DNA of 55,709 bases. Origin: a bacterium (GTDB lineage Bacteria > Patescibacteriota > Minisyncoccia > UBA6257 > 02-FULL-45-10c). Below, one piece after another: positions 41,260 through 49,403 of the stretch. The notes below the pieces were generated by a model that saw only the letters and a program-made list of their open reading frames with translations, had not been told where the DNA came from and did no database searches. Location: assembly GCA_030700025.1 (NCBI GenBank), contig JAUYKI010000007.1, forward strand, positions 1 through 55,709, in the 5' to 3' direction. The translations under genes were made by a program, and so were the position numbers. Every line of letters starts with the position of its first letter. Position 1 is the first letter of the stretch.

Positions 41260-42334
41260 CCTTTCCCAGTTTTTTAAAAATTTTACTCTGCGGGTTTCCA
41301 CGCAAGAAAAGATAATTTTTACACGGCATTTGGCGATTATTATCAAATCCGGAATGACGCTGATCGACGCTTTAACCATGCTTAGGCAGCAGACTAAATC
41401 CAGATCTTTATCTAAAATTTTAGATACAGTTATTAAAGATGTCAGCAATGGCCAATTTTTGTCTGCTAGCCTGGATAAGTATAAAAGTGTTTTCGGCGAT
41501 CTTTTTGTGAATATTATCCGGGTAGGCGAGTCCAGCGGAATTCTATCGGAAAATTTGGAATATCTTTCCCACGAACTAAAAAAGAGCCGGGAATTGAGCA
41601 AAAAGGTTACCGGCGCTCTCGTGTACCCAGGAGTTATTTTATCGGCTACTTTTGGAATTGTCGGCATGCTGATTTTTTTCATTTTTCCGAAAATTCTGCC
41701 GGTGTTCTCCAGCTTGAATATTAAATTGCCCGCTTCCACTAAGGCTTTAATTTTTATCAGCAACGCTATGACTAATTATGGCGGAAGAATCGCTTTGGGA
41801 TTTTTGGCAGCCCTAATCGGCTTTTGGCTGTTATTGCGAATTAAAAAAGTCCAGTTTTTTTATCACTGGCTTATATTACGGCTTCCGTTGGTAGGCGGAA
41901 TGGTACAGAGCGTTAATATGACTAATTTTTCCCGGACCTTGGGCTTGCTTTTAAAGAGCGGAGTGAAAATTGTGGAGGCGGTTAATATCACCGCTGAAGC
42001 ATTGCCGAATCTGGTTTATCGTCAAGAGGTTAAGGGCGTGGCGGCCAGCATCCAAAAAGGCGAGTCAATTTCCAAGCATCTTTTGACCCGCAAGCATCTT
42101 TTTCCGGCTATGGCAGCCAATATGGTTGCCGTTGGCGAGAATACCGGCAATTTAAGCGAGACCCTGTTATATTTGGGAGAATTTTATGAATCCGAGCTGG
42201 ATGAATTAGTTAAAAATCTTTCCAATGTCATGGAACCGGTTTTAATGCTGGTTATGGGCGCCATGGTAGGTTTTGTCGCTATCGCGATTATTACGCCAAT
42301 TTATGAAATTACTCAAGCCGTGGGCCGGCAATAA
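41252..42334 (+). CDS. pilC: Type IV pilus inner-membrane platform protein
   Basis: 360 aa with two homologous GspF domains, each with a cytoplasmic helical bundle and a membrane hairpin: FTRHLAIIIKSGMTLIDAL near residue 24 and NFSRTLGLLLKSGVKIVEAV near 226. Transmembrane helices lie at about 128-150, 172-195 and 328-352. It interacts with PilB and passes pilins into the growing fibre. Overlaps both pilB and the next pilin gene. Confidence 0.92.
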   Translation: MSSLSQFFKNFTLRVSTQEKIIFTRHLAIIIKSGMTLIDALTMLRQQTKSRSLSKILDTVIKDVSNGQFLSASLDKYKSVFGDLFVNIIRVGESSGILSENLEYLSHELKKSRELSKKVTGALVYPGVILSATFGIVGMLIFFIFPKILPVFSSLNIKLPASTKALIFISNAMTNYGGRIALGFLAALIGFWLLLRIKKVQFFYHWLILRLPLVGGMVQSVNMTNFSRTLGLLLKSGVKIVEAVNITAEALPNLVYRQEVKGVAASIQKGESISKHLLTRKHLFPAMAANMVAVGENTGNLSETLLYLGEFYESELDELVKNLSNVMEPVLMLVMGAMVGFVAIAIITPIYEITQAVGRQ

Positions 42335-42755
42335 AAAAGGGTTTACTTTATTTGAGATGCTCTTAGCCATCAGCATCCTAATAATATTATTGGCCATCAC
42401 TTTGCCGATTAGCTTGAATTTTTATAATATTTATCAATTTGATTCCGAAGTAGGCACTTTGATTTCTCTTTTAGAAAAAGCCAGAAGTTCCGCTTTGGCT
42501 AATCGCAATGAATCGGCGCACGGATTTTATTTCAGTTCTACTACTTTTGTTATTTTTCAGGGATCCAGTTACTCCTCTCGGGCGGCGGCGCTGGATAAAA
42601 CTTTTTCCCGAACCGGCAATGTGTATCTTAGCGGCCCATCCGAGCTGGTATTTAGCGCGCTTTCTGGCCAGACTTCTTCATCCACCTATAATTTAAGCAA
42701 CGGTCCGAGAAGTGAAAATGTTTATGTTAACTCAGAAGGGACAATCATTTATTGA
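42303..42755 (+). CDS. Type IV pilin-like protein 1 (GspH/FimT type)
   Basis: 150 aa from ATG 42303, 32 bases inside pilC; this start gives the short leader MKLLKPWAGNKK before the prepilin peptidase site KKG/FTLFEM. A hydrophobic helix follows (LLAISILIILLAITLPISLNFYN), then a beta domain with DSEVGTLISLLEKARSSALANR, the GspH/FimT-type pseudopilin pattern, and FYFSSTTFVIFQGSSY. It is a minor pilin of the fibre tip or initiation complex. Overlaps the next gene by 44 bases. Confidence 0.85.
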   Translation: MKLLKPWAGNKKGFTLFEMLLAISILIILLAITLPISLNFYNIYQFDSEVGTLISLLEKARSSALANRNESAHGFYFSSTTFVIFQGSSYSSRAAALDKTFSRTGNVYLSGPSELVFSALSGQTSSSTYNLSNGPRSENVYVNSEGTIIY

Positions 42756-44151
42756 AATTTTAGTGGCGATGGGGGTATTTGTCATGGTCAGTACGGCCGG
42801 ATTCTTTTTGTTTTTCGGCGGCCAATCGTTAATAGTTGATAGCGCTAATTCGCAATTGGCTTTAGATTATGCGTCGGAGGGTATAGAGGCGGCGCGTTCC
42901 ATCCGGGACCGGAGTTGGGGCAATTTAGCGGATGGCGATCACGGCTTAGTTTATAACGAAGAGGACGAACAATGGCAATTTAGCGGCACCGAAGACAACA
43001 AGGAAATGTTTACCCGTATTGTAACTATCAGTACAGTAGATGCCAATACTAAGAAAATTGTGAGCCGGATTACTTGGCAAATTACTCCGGCGCGAACTCA
43101 ATCTCTTCAATTAACCGAAGAGCTGGGTAATTGGGTTGAATTATCCCAAAGCAGCTGCAAGGTTTCGTCTTTGGCGGGCGATTGGACCCAGCCGTTATCA
43201 ATCGGATCCGGTGATTTAGGGCCTGGCAATGAAGGAACCGACGTTTTAATTAAAGGAAATTACGCTTATATAGGCGGAACTGCTGCGAGCGCCGCCAAGC
43301 CGGATCTTTTTGTGTTTGACATCAGCGTGCCGGCTTCGCCAGAGTTGGTGAAATCGGTGAATATCGGCGCCGGCGGAATTAATTCGCTTTTTATAAAAGG
43401 CGATTATCTTTATGCCGCTTCCCCCAATAATGCCCAGGAATTAATTATTTTTGACATCACTACTCCGAGTAATCCGACGTCAGTTGGTTCTTATAACTTA
43501 TCCGGCGATACCGATGCCATAGCCGTTGTAGCGTTTGGAGATACGGCGGCCATTGGCAGGGAATCGGGTGCCAGCTATCAATTGGCATTTATAAATGTTG
43601 CCGTTCCTTCCAGCCCGTCAATTATTGATGAGGTTTTCGTGGGCGGTTCGGTAAAAGATTTCGCGGAAACCGGCGATAAGCTTTTTGCGATGGTGTCTAA
43701 TGGCTCGGGCGGGGATGTTTGGATCTATGACATTGGCGACTCTGCCGATCCGGTTCAGCTTTCCATATATGATATTCCGAGTATGAGCGACGGCCGGAGC
43801 GTTTATTTGTATTACAAAGGAAATTCTCAATATCTTTTAGTAGGCAATGGAGAACAAGAATTGGTGCTAATCGGCGCTACCACGACCAGTAATATGTACG
43901 TCCGCGATCGGGTGAATGTCGGAGGGGCGGTTAATGATATTGTTTGCGTGGCCAGTAATTGGGCTTTTATCGGAACTGATAACAGCATTAAAGAATTTAT
44001 TATTGTGAATGTTAACGACCCGGACAATATTTTTGAGCAAGCCTCATTAAATTATCCGCAGGTGGCCAGCGGCATTGATTTTTATAACAATAATGTATTT
44101 ATGGCGGTGCGCAGCAACGATTCTTTAAGAACCATAACTTCCACGCCATGA
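42712..44151 (+). CDS. Pilin-like protein 2 with C-terminal LVIVD beta-propeller
   Basis: 479 aa (starts at 42712, 42718 or 42724 are possible; the last gives MLTQKGQSFIEILVAM). Prepilin-type N-terminus with KG/QSFIE and a hydrophobic helix, pilin-like domain to about residue 150, then LVIVD-type repeats: GNYAYIGGT...LFVFDISVPASPELVKS and GDYLYAAS...LIIFDITTPSNPTSVGS, then two or more degenerate copies. An exposed propeller on a minor pilin suggests an adhesive or tip subunit. A pilin fused to a large globular domain is unusual compared with its short neighbours. Confidence 0.82.
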   Translation: MKMFMLTQKGQSFIEILVAMGVFVMVSTAGFFLFFGGQSLIVDSANSQLALDYASEGIEAARSIRDRSWGNLADGDHGLVYNEEDEQWQFSGTEDNKEMFTRIVTISTVDANTKKIVSRITWQITPARTQSLQLTEELGNWVELSQSSCKVSSLAGDWTQPLSIGSGDLGPGNEGTDVLIKGNYAYIGGTAASAAKPDLFVFDISVPASPELVKSVNIGAGGINSLFIKGDYLYAASPNNAQELIIFDITTPSNPTSVGSYNLSGDTDAIAVVAFGDTAAIGRESGASYQLAFINVAVPSSPSIIDEVFVGGSVKDFAETGDKLFAMVSNGSGGDVWIYDIGDSADPVQLSIYDIPSMSDGRSVYLYYKGNSQYLLVGNGEQELVLIGATTTSNMYVRDRVNVGGAVNDIVCVASNWAFIGTDNSIKEFIIVNVNDPDNIFEQASLNYPQVASGIDFYNNNVFMAVRSNDSLRTITSTP

Positions 44152-44624
44152 CGAACCACAAAGGGTTTACTTTAATCGAAACTTTAATTTACGCCGGAAT
44201 TATCAGCGGTTTCATTACCATTTCGTTGTTAATGGTCTATAACATTATTGATTTCAGCGCCAGCTTGGCGGAACAGAGAGGATTGATTGAAAGTCAGCGG
44301 TTTTTGGACCAAAAACTGCATTGGGTTTTGAGCAATGTTTCCGCCGTAAATAGCCCCGTTGCCAGCTCTTCCAGCGCCACTTTATCCATAAATAAAATCG
44401 GTTTCGCGCAAAATCCGGTAGTGATTGACTCTTTAAACGGCGCCGTGCGGGTGTCTTATGGCGGAGGATCGGCAACGGCCATTACCAATAACTACGCTAC
44501 GACGTCTGACTTAGTATTTCAGAATATAAATTTCTTCGGCCGAAGCGCGATTCGCGTTACCGCGACTTTGCGTAATAATTTAGCTACTACTTCTATAGAT
44601 ACAATGATACTTTTAAAAATATAG
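44148..44624 (+). CDS. Type IV pilin-like protein 3
   Basis: 158 aa. Prepilin motif NHKG/FTLIETLIYAGIISGFITISLL, with short basic leader; then a soluble domain with EQRGLIESQRFLDQKLHWVLSNVS, resembling GspJ/ComGF-like minor pilins. Ser/Ala-rich strands follow. Its ATGA start overlaps the preceding stop by 4 bases. A repeat element begins 2 bases after its stop. Confidence 0.85.
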   Translation: MTNHKGFTLIETLIYAGIISGFITISLLMVYNIIDFSASLAEQRGLIESQRFLDQKLHWVLSNVSAVNSPVASSSSATLSINKIGFAQNPVVIDSLNGAVRVSYGGGSATAITNNYATTSDLVFQNINFFGRSAIRVTATLRNNLATTSIDTMILLKI

Positions 44625-44625
44625 G

Positions 44626-44746
44626 TCCCGTTAGAGGCAATTTAAACTTTGTATAAACATGTTAAATAAAATTAGAACTATAAAACATCAGTCGCAGTTG
44701 AATCGGTCTTTTACGACCATCCAAAGATGGTCTGCCTCTAATGGGA
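44626..44746. repeat. TCCCGTTAGA mini-element, copy 1 (between pilin genes)
   Basis: Terminal arms TCCCGTTAGAGGCA (44626) and TGCCTCTAATGGGA (44733-44746) pair over 14 positions with one mismatch. It contains a small GACCATC-caaa-GATGGTC hairpin at its right side. No ORF. Same terminal sequence as 49889-49959. Confidence 0.7.
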
Positions 44747-45138
44747 TGAAACGGATAAATAACAGCGGATATTTGGCAATTACTTCGGCGCTGATTTTGT
44801 CCTTTTTGATTTTGGCGATTGTTTCAGCTTCGGGATCGGCGGCGTTATTTTCCCGTGACAATAATTTAGATTTTGAATTGAAACAAAACAGCTATTTTTT
44901 GGCGAGGGCGTGTTTGGAATACGCCCTGATTAAGCTGGCGGACAGCCCGAGCTATGCCGGCAATGAAACCCGGGACATAGATTTGGACCAGTGCGAGGTA
45001 ATTTCCGTGGAAACATCCGGGCTGAATAAGGTTATTAAAACTCGGTCGCAAGTTTCGGGCGCTACGACCAATTTAAGGCTTACGGTGGTAACGGCTAATT
45101 TATCCACAGTGTCATTAGAAGAAGTTGTTAGTTTTTGA
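44746..45138 (+). CDS. PilX-like pilus assembly protein
   Basis: 130 aa from ATG 44746 (MKRINNSGYLAITSALILSF); a longer frame from 44659 would add 29 residues encoded by the inserted repeat element, which look unlike protein. It has an N-terminal GY-LAI hydrophobic helix and then YFLARACLEYALIKLADSPSYAG, the pattern of PilX/GspK-type proteins. A C-terminal beta region with one Cys (DQCEV) follows. The A of its ATG is the last base of the repeat element arm. Confidence 0.75.
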   Translation: MKRINNSGYLAITSALILSFLILAIVSASGSAALFSRDNNLDFELKQNSYFLARACLEYALIKLADSPSYAGNETRDIDLDQCEVISVETSGLNKVIKTRSQVSGATTNLRLTVVTANLSTVSLEEVVSF

Positions 45139-45191
45139 TATACTGCTATTAGATTCCAAAGGTCGGTTTTACGTATTTAAAGAGAAAGATT

Positions 45192-45626
45192 ATGAGAAAA
45201 AATTCAGGTTTTACTTTAATTGAGTTATTGGTAGTTATCGGTATTATCGCCATTTTGGCTGGTGTAGTTATCGTTGCGTTAAACCCGGCCCGGCAGTTCG
45301 CCCAAGCTCGGGACACTCAGCGTTGGTCCAATGTCAACACGCTTTTGAACGCCGTAGGTCAGCGATTGGCAGACAATCGAGGATCTTGGCCGACGACAAC
45401 TGGCGGTTGTTCCCCATTGCCGTCTGGCACGACCACGATTGGCACTAGCGCTATGGACTTAGCTTCTTGCGTTGTCCCAACCTACGTATCTACAATGGTT
45501 AGCGATCCATCAGCGACTAGTAGCCCGGATAATACCGGCTATCAAATAGTTCGAGATGCGAATAGCAGGGTACATATCATAGCGCCGCTTGGAGAAATTG
45601 ACCTCAGTATCAGCGTCAGCCGATAA
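45192..45626 (+). CDS. pilA: Type IV major pilin-like protein
   Basis: 144 aa. Short leader MRKNSG/FTLIELLVVIGIIAILAGVVIVALNP, the archetypal class III signal with Glu at position 5 of the mature chain. The body contains ARQFAQARDTQRWSNVNTLLNAVGQRLADN (alpha-helix), a cysteine pair (GGCSPL and LASCVV) and beta strands. Typical of pseudopilin/PilA families in CPR bacteria. It is the last pilin of the operon, with its own strong terminator; a separate promoter upstream (TATACT near 45140) is possible and would allow high expression. Confidence 0.88.
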   Translation: MRKNSGFTLIELLVVIGIIAILAGVVIVALNPARQFAQARDTQRWSNVNTLLNAVGQRLADNRGSWPTTTGGCSPLPSGTTTIGTSAMDLASCVVPTYVSTMVSDPSATSSPDNTGYQIVRDANSRVHIIAPLGEIDLSISVSR

Positions 45627-45634
45627 GCCAAATA

Positions 45635-45668
45635 AAAAACTCCGCTTGATGCGGGGTTTTTTATTTTC
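45635..45668. terminator. Terminator after the pilin operon
   Basis: AAAACTCCGC-ttgat-GCGGGGTTTT followed by TTATTTTC; convergent with the 45676 gene. Confidence 0.85.
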
Positions 45669-45675
45669 ATAAAAA

Positions 45676-46659
45676 CTACTTCACTAAGTTTGGCGGAGTT
45701 CTTCCCTCCAGCGCTTCAATAATATTCTGGGCGGCAACGCGGGACATGGCCTGGCGCGCTTCAATGCTGGCCGAGGCGGTGTGCGGGGTTAAAACTACAT
45801 TATCAAAAGATTTTAAATCCAAGTGGTCGTCGGGAATGCAGTCAATGGAGGGCTCGCATTCAAAAACATCCAGGCCGGCTCCGCCGATTTTTTTGTCCCG
45901 CAACGCTTTTGAAAGCGCGAATTCGTCTACAATCGGACCGCGCGCGGTATTAATAAGAAAGGCAGTCGGCTTCATCATAGCCAATTGCGCGTCAGAGATG
46001 AGGTGGGTAGTAGAAGGCAAAAGCGGAACATGCAAGCTTACGAAGTCTGATTCTTTCAATAAATCATCCAGGGATTTATAAACTCCGCCGAATTGGCTTT
46101 CAAAGTCCGGATTAGGTTTGACATCGTGGTAAACCAATTTCATTTTAAAGCCCTTAACCGCTCGTTCGGCAACGGCAAAGCCGATTCGGCCTAATCCGAC
46201 AATTCCTAGGGTTTTATGGTGTAAATCTGTTCCCAGCAACAGCATCGGCTGCCAGCCTTTATAATTGCCGGCGCGGAGAAACTTATCGGATTCTACCAGG
46301 CGGCGGGCCAAGGCGATCATCAGGGCAAAAGTGTGTTCGGCCACGGATTCGGTGATTTCCGGCCCCGGAGTATTGGTCATTAAAAGATTGCGTTTTTTCC
46401 CTTCCTCAATATTGACGTTGTCAAAACCTACCGCGTAATTGGCAATGATTTTAAGCCGGGGGAGGCCGGCATCCATTACATCGCCGTCAATTTTGTCGGT
46501 TAACAGGGAAAGCAAGGCATCATAGCCGTTTTTAAGTTCCGAAATCAATTCTTTTTTAGAAATCGGAGAGTTCGCCTCGCGGATTTTCAGCTCATAACCT
46601 TTTTCCCGGAGCATCTTTATTCCCTGGTCGGGAATTTGGCGGGTGATGAATACCTTCAT
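45676..46659 (-). CDS. D-isomer 2-hydroxyacid dehydrogenase (glyoxylate/glycerate reductase-like)
   Basis: 327 aa. VFITRQIPDQGIKML at the start, IANYAVGFDNVN, nucleotide motif GIVGLGRIGFAVAERA, catalytic Arg in NTARGPIVDE, Glu in FECEPS and His in TPHTASAS complete the family triad. Closest in blocks to glyoxylate or hydroxypyruvate (GyaR-like) reductases using NAD(P)H. Monocistronic on the minus strand. No obvious Shine-Dalgarno directly before ATG. Confidence 0.9.
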   Translation of the reverse strand: MKVFITRQIPDQGIKMLREKGYELKIREANSPISKKELISELKNGYDALLSLLTDKIDGDVMDAGLPRLKIIANYAVGFDNVNIEEGKKRNLLMTNTPGPEITESVAEHTFALMIALARRLVESDKFLRAGNYKGWQPMLLLGTDLHHKTLGIVGLGRIGFAVAERAVKGFKMKLVYHDVKPNPDFESQFGGVYKSLDDLLKESDFVSLHVPLLPSTTHLISDAQLAMMKPTAFLINTARGPIVDEFALSKALRDKKIGGAGLDVFECEPSIDCIPDDHLDLKSFDNVVLTPHTASASIEARQAMSRVAAQNIIEALEGRTPPNLVK

Positions 46660-46751
46660 ATTTCACATGATAGCATAAAAATAATCTTCGCCCAATTTTT
46701 TAACTTCATTCCCGAAGCCGTCGCTTTTCCGCCTAAAATGCTTTAATATAT

Positions 46752-46763
46752 TAAAATACTATT
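46752..46763 (+). promoter_or_regulatory. -10 of leaderless promoter
   Basis: TAAAAT (46752-46757) ends exactly 6 bases before the ATG at 46764. Confidence 0.5.
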
Positions 46764-47954
46764 ATGTCTAGAAAGAGCAAATTAACCCTAGTTTGGATTT
46801 TGGCGCTGGCGATAAGCGGCGTTTTTCTCGTTGCGGAGAAGAACTATAAGCTATTCAGCCGGGATATTGTGGTTAAAAAAGAGATTACTGCCGGCTCCAC
46901 CTTCAGTTTGCTGGCTAATAGCGCCGGCTTGGCTACCGCTACCGTCAATCAAATTCTGGAAAGTTCCAAAAGCGTTTATGATTTAGCGATGATTTCAGCG
47001 GGCAAGGAGCTGGAATTTATTTACGACGAAGCAACTGGACAACTAAAAAAGTTGATTTATGAGATTAATTCCGAAGAAAAATTAGTGGTTAAGAATACTG
47101 CCACTTCCACGGTTTATGACTATTGGGAGGCGATTCGGGAACAGATTAAATATACAACCGAAATTGCTACAGCTAAGGGAATAATTGAAAGTTCGCTTTA
47201 TCAAACTATGGTGGACCAGCAATTAGATCAGCGCTTGGCCATCGCCTTGGCGGAAGTTTTTGCCTGGCAGATTGATTTTGCGGGAGAAATCCAGACCGGC
47301 GATAGCTTTAAGGTTATTTATGAAAAACGCTTCCGGGACGGAGAATATGCCATGCCCGGCAAAATTTTAGCCGCGGAGTTTATTAATGATGGCCGGACAG
47401 TAAAGGGATTTTATTTTCCGGGAGGAGAAAGCAAGGAGGGTTATTACGAAGAAAATGGCAATTCGGTTCAAAAAGTATTTTTAAAGTCTCCGCTTCAGTA
47501 TCGGTATATCAGTTCCGGATTCAGCTATGCCCGCAAGAATCCGGTAACCGGAATTGTTACGGCTCATAGGGGTTTGGATTTAGTCGCCAATGCCGGAACT
47601 CCGGCGGTAACGATTGGCGACGGCACGGTGGTTCAGGCAGGCTGGAACGGCGCCTACGGCATTTCTGTAAAAGTCCGGCACAACGACACTTACTCTAGCG
47701 TTTACGGCCATTTTCAGAGTTTGGCCAAGGGGATTAGGGTGGGTGCAAAAGTTAAACAGGGGCAGATTGTCGGCTATGTGGGCTCTACCGGCCAATCCAC
47801 CGGCCCGCATCTTCATTATGAAATCCATAAATTCGGAACTTTGGTAAATCCGTTGAAAGTGGAAGTTCCGGCCGGAGAGGCGCTGAAAGAAGGGGACCGC
47901 GCCCGGTTCGGAGAAATAGTTTCTCAATATAATAGAGAATTGAACTCTTTGTAA
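46764..47954 (+). CDS. M23 family metallopeptidase with OapA/LysM-like N-terminus
   Basis: 396 aa. N-terminal membrane anchor (about 8-25), a middle region like the OapA/M23 N-domain (ITAGSTFSLLANSAGL...VYDLAMISAGKELEF) and the C-terminal LytM domain: zinc HRGLDL (about residue 267), GTVVQAGWNGAYGISVKVRH, YGHFQSL and GPHLHYEI (about 346). It cleaves peptide bridges of peptidoglycan outside the membrane during growth or division. The full set of metal ligands is present, so it is probably active. Confidence 0.92.
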   Translation: MSRKSKLTLVWILALAISGVFLVAEKNYKLFSRDIVVKKEITAGSTFSLLANSAGLATATVNQILESSKSVYDLAMISAGKELEFIYDEATGQLKKLIYEINSEEKLVVKNTATSTVYDYWEAIREQIKYTTEIATAKGIIESSLYQTMVDQQLDQRLAIALAEVFAWQIDFAGEIQTGDSFKVIYEKRFRDGEYAMPGKILAAEFINDGRTVKGFYFPGGESKEGYYEENGNSVQKVFLKSPLQYRYISSGFSYARKNPVTGIVTAHRGLDLVANAGTPAVTIGDGTVVQAGWNGAYGISVKVRHNDTYSSVYGHFQSLAKGIRVGAKVKQGQIVGYVGSTGQSTGPHLHYEIHKFGTLVNPLKVEVPAGEALKEGDRARFGEIVSQYNRELNSL

Positions 47955-47980
47955 TAGCGGGTTAAAATTTAACTAACGGG

Positions 47981-49015
47981 ATGGATATATTCTCCATAAT
48001 TATTTTATTGGTAGTAGTAATCGGTTTTGCGGTTCTTTTTTGGCGCCTGAAACAGCCGGAACAGAAGCAAGACCAGACCGGTTTAACTATGCTGCAAAAT
48101 CAGCTGAATGAATTGAACCGGACTATGGATACCAAGCTTGGCCAGTCCACTCAAATGTTCCAAAGGCAATTCGGGGAAAGCGCCAAGATTATTCAAAATG
48201 TTACGGAAAAACTTACCAAACTGGATGAGACCAATAAGCAGGTGGTTAATTTCGCCGACCAGTTAAAAAATTTGCAGGATATTTTGAAAAATCCGAAACA
48301 GCGGGGGATTTTAGGCGAGTACTATTTGGAAACGGTTTTGAAAAATGTTTTGCCGCCGGATTCCTATAAAATGCAGTATGAGTTTAAAGACGGCGTAATC
48401 GTGGATGCGGTAGTTTTCGTTGATAAGCGGATTATTCCGATTGATTCTAAATTCAGCTTGGAAAATTATAACCGGATTCTGGAAGCCCGCGACCCGGCTG
48501 AGCGGAAAAAATATGAGGGCGCTTTAGTAGCGGATTTAAAAAACCGGATTGACGAAACTTCCAAATACGTAAAGCCGGAAGAAAATACCATGGATTTTGC
48601 TTTTATGTTTATTCCTTCTGAGGCGATTTATTATGATTTGCTTATAAATAAAATCGGCGCGGTCAGCGACGACAAAAATTTAATCCAATACGCGGCGCAA
48701 AAGCGGGTGATTATTGTTTCGCCGACTTCCTTTTTGGCGTATCTGCAGACAGTTTTGCAGGGTTTGAAAAACCAGAAAATTTCCGAGCAAGCCAAAGAAA
48801 TCATCAAGCAGGTGGAAAATTTGGGAAAACACATCGGGTCTTACGACAGCTACTTGGAAAAGCTTGGCAAGAATCTAGGCACCACCGTCAGCATGTATAA
48901 CCACGCCTATAAAGAATTCGCGAAAATTGATAAAGACGTTTTAAAAATCAGCGGGAAATCAGCGGATATAGAGCCCCAGCTTCTGGAAAAGCCGGAAATG
49001 GTTGAAGGCGAGTAG
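47981..49015 (+). CDS. rmuC: RmuC-type DNA recombination protein
   Basis: 344 aa. N-terminal membrane helix (about 4-21), coiled coil (about 30-110), then the RmuC nuclease-like domain: QRGILGEYYLETVLKNVLPPDSYKMQYEFKDGVIVDAVVFVDKRIIPIDSKFSLENY contains the PD-(D/E)xK-like core. MDFAFMFIPSEAIYYDLL and TPTSFLAYLQTVLQG-like segments follow. RmuC limits inversions at short repeats; here repeats are abundant. Confidence 0.9.
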   Translation: MDIFSIIILLVVVIGFAVLFWRLKQPEQKQDQTGLTMLQNQLNELNRTMDTKLGQSTQMFQRQFGESAKIIQNVTEKLTKLDETNKQVVNFADQLKNLQDILKNPKQRGILGEYYLETVLKNVLPPDSYKMQYEFKDGVIVDAVVFVDKRIIPIDSKFSLENYNRILEARDPAERKKYEGALVADLKNRIDETSKYVKPEENTMDFAFMFIPSEAIYYDLLINKIGAVSDDKNLIQYAAQKRVIIVSPTSFLAYLQTVLQGLKNQKISEQAKEIIKQVENLGKHIGSYDSYLEKLGKNLGTTVSMYNHAYKEFAKIDKDVLKISGKSADIEPQLLEKPEMVEGE

Positions 49016-49022
49016 TGAAAAA

Positions 49023-49051
49023 TAAAAAACCCACATTGTTAGAAATGTGGG
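49023..49051 (-). terminator. Terminator of the cysteine-rich gene
   Basis: Minus-strand reading: CCCACAT-ttctaaca-ATGTGGG then TTTTTTATTTTT. Confidence 0.8.
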
Positions 49052-49071
49052 AGTTGTTCATTAATTATCGT

Positions 49072-49326
49072 TTATTCGCCTGCGCCGGGTTGAACACTGA
49101 TCTTACAGCAAAGACAGAGCGCAATAGGCGTTCGATATATCCTGTATCTTCCTGTGCCATCTTTTGCTTTTTTTATTTTCAAATATCTGGCCATGCGTCG
49201 GTTACAGCATTTACCCGTCAAATAAACACTCAGGCCCAAAAAGCTGGTAGGCTCTAAACGAACTTCATTGGGACTCATTTCTTTGATTAAAGGATCGCAA
49301 CACTCACAACCACAATCGTGAGCCAT
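49072..49326 (-). CDS. Small cysteine-rich zinc-binding protein
   Basis: 84 aa with nine Cys: HDCGCECC at the start, GKCCNRR in the middle and LCLCC near the end, suggesting one or two zinc sites. Start fixed by AAGGAGGG 4-6 bases before ATG and by the terminator on the same strand. A plus-strand frame over the same region (49015) has no ribosome site and is rejected. Unknown function; similar in style to the zinc-ribbon at 17691. Its promoter has TATACT (49389-49384) and a TTTGATA box 12 bases later. Confidence 0.75.
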   Translation of the reverse strand: MAHDCGCECCDPLIKEMSPNEVRLEPTSFLGLSVYLTGKCCNRRMARYLKIKKAKDGTGRYRIYRTPIALCLCCKISVQPGAGE

Positions 49327-49403
49327 AAACCCTCCTTATTCAGTTTTGGGACTTTTTGTTACACTATCAAAGGACGCTTACATAGTATATCATCTGTATA
49401 TAA

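Noticed and set aside
44659-44745. 29-residue N-terminal extension of the PilX-like protein
   Set aside because: It is encoded by the palindromic element and would put a long polar stretch before the export helix.
49015-49257. Plus-strand 80-aa ORF after rmuC
   Set aside because: Its start overlaps the rmuC stop without a ribosome site and most of it is antisense to the minus-strand cysteine-rich gene, which has AAGGAGGG and a terminator.
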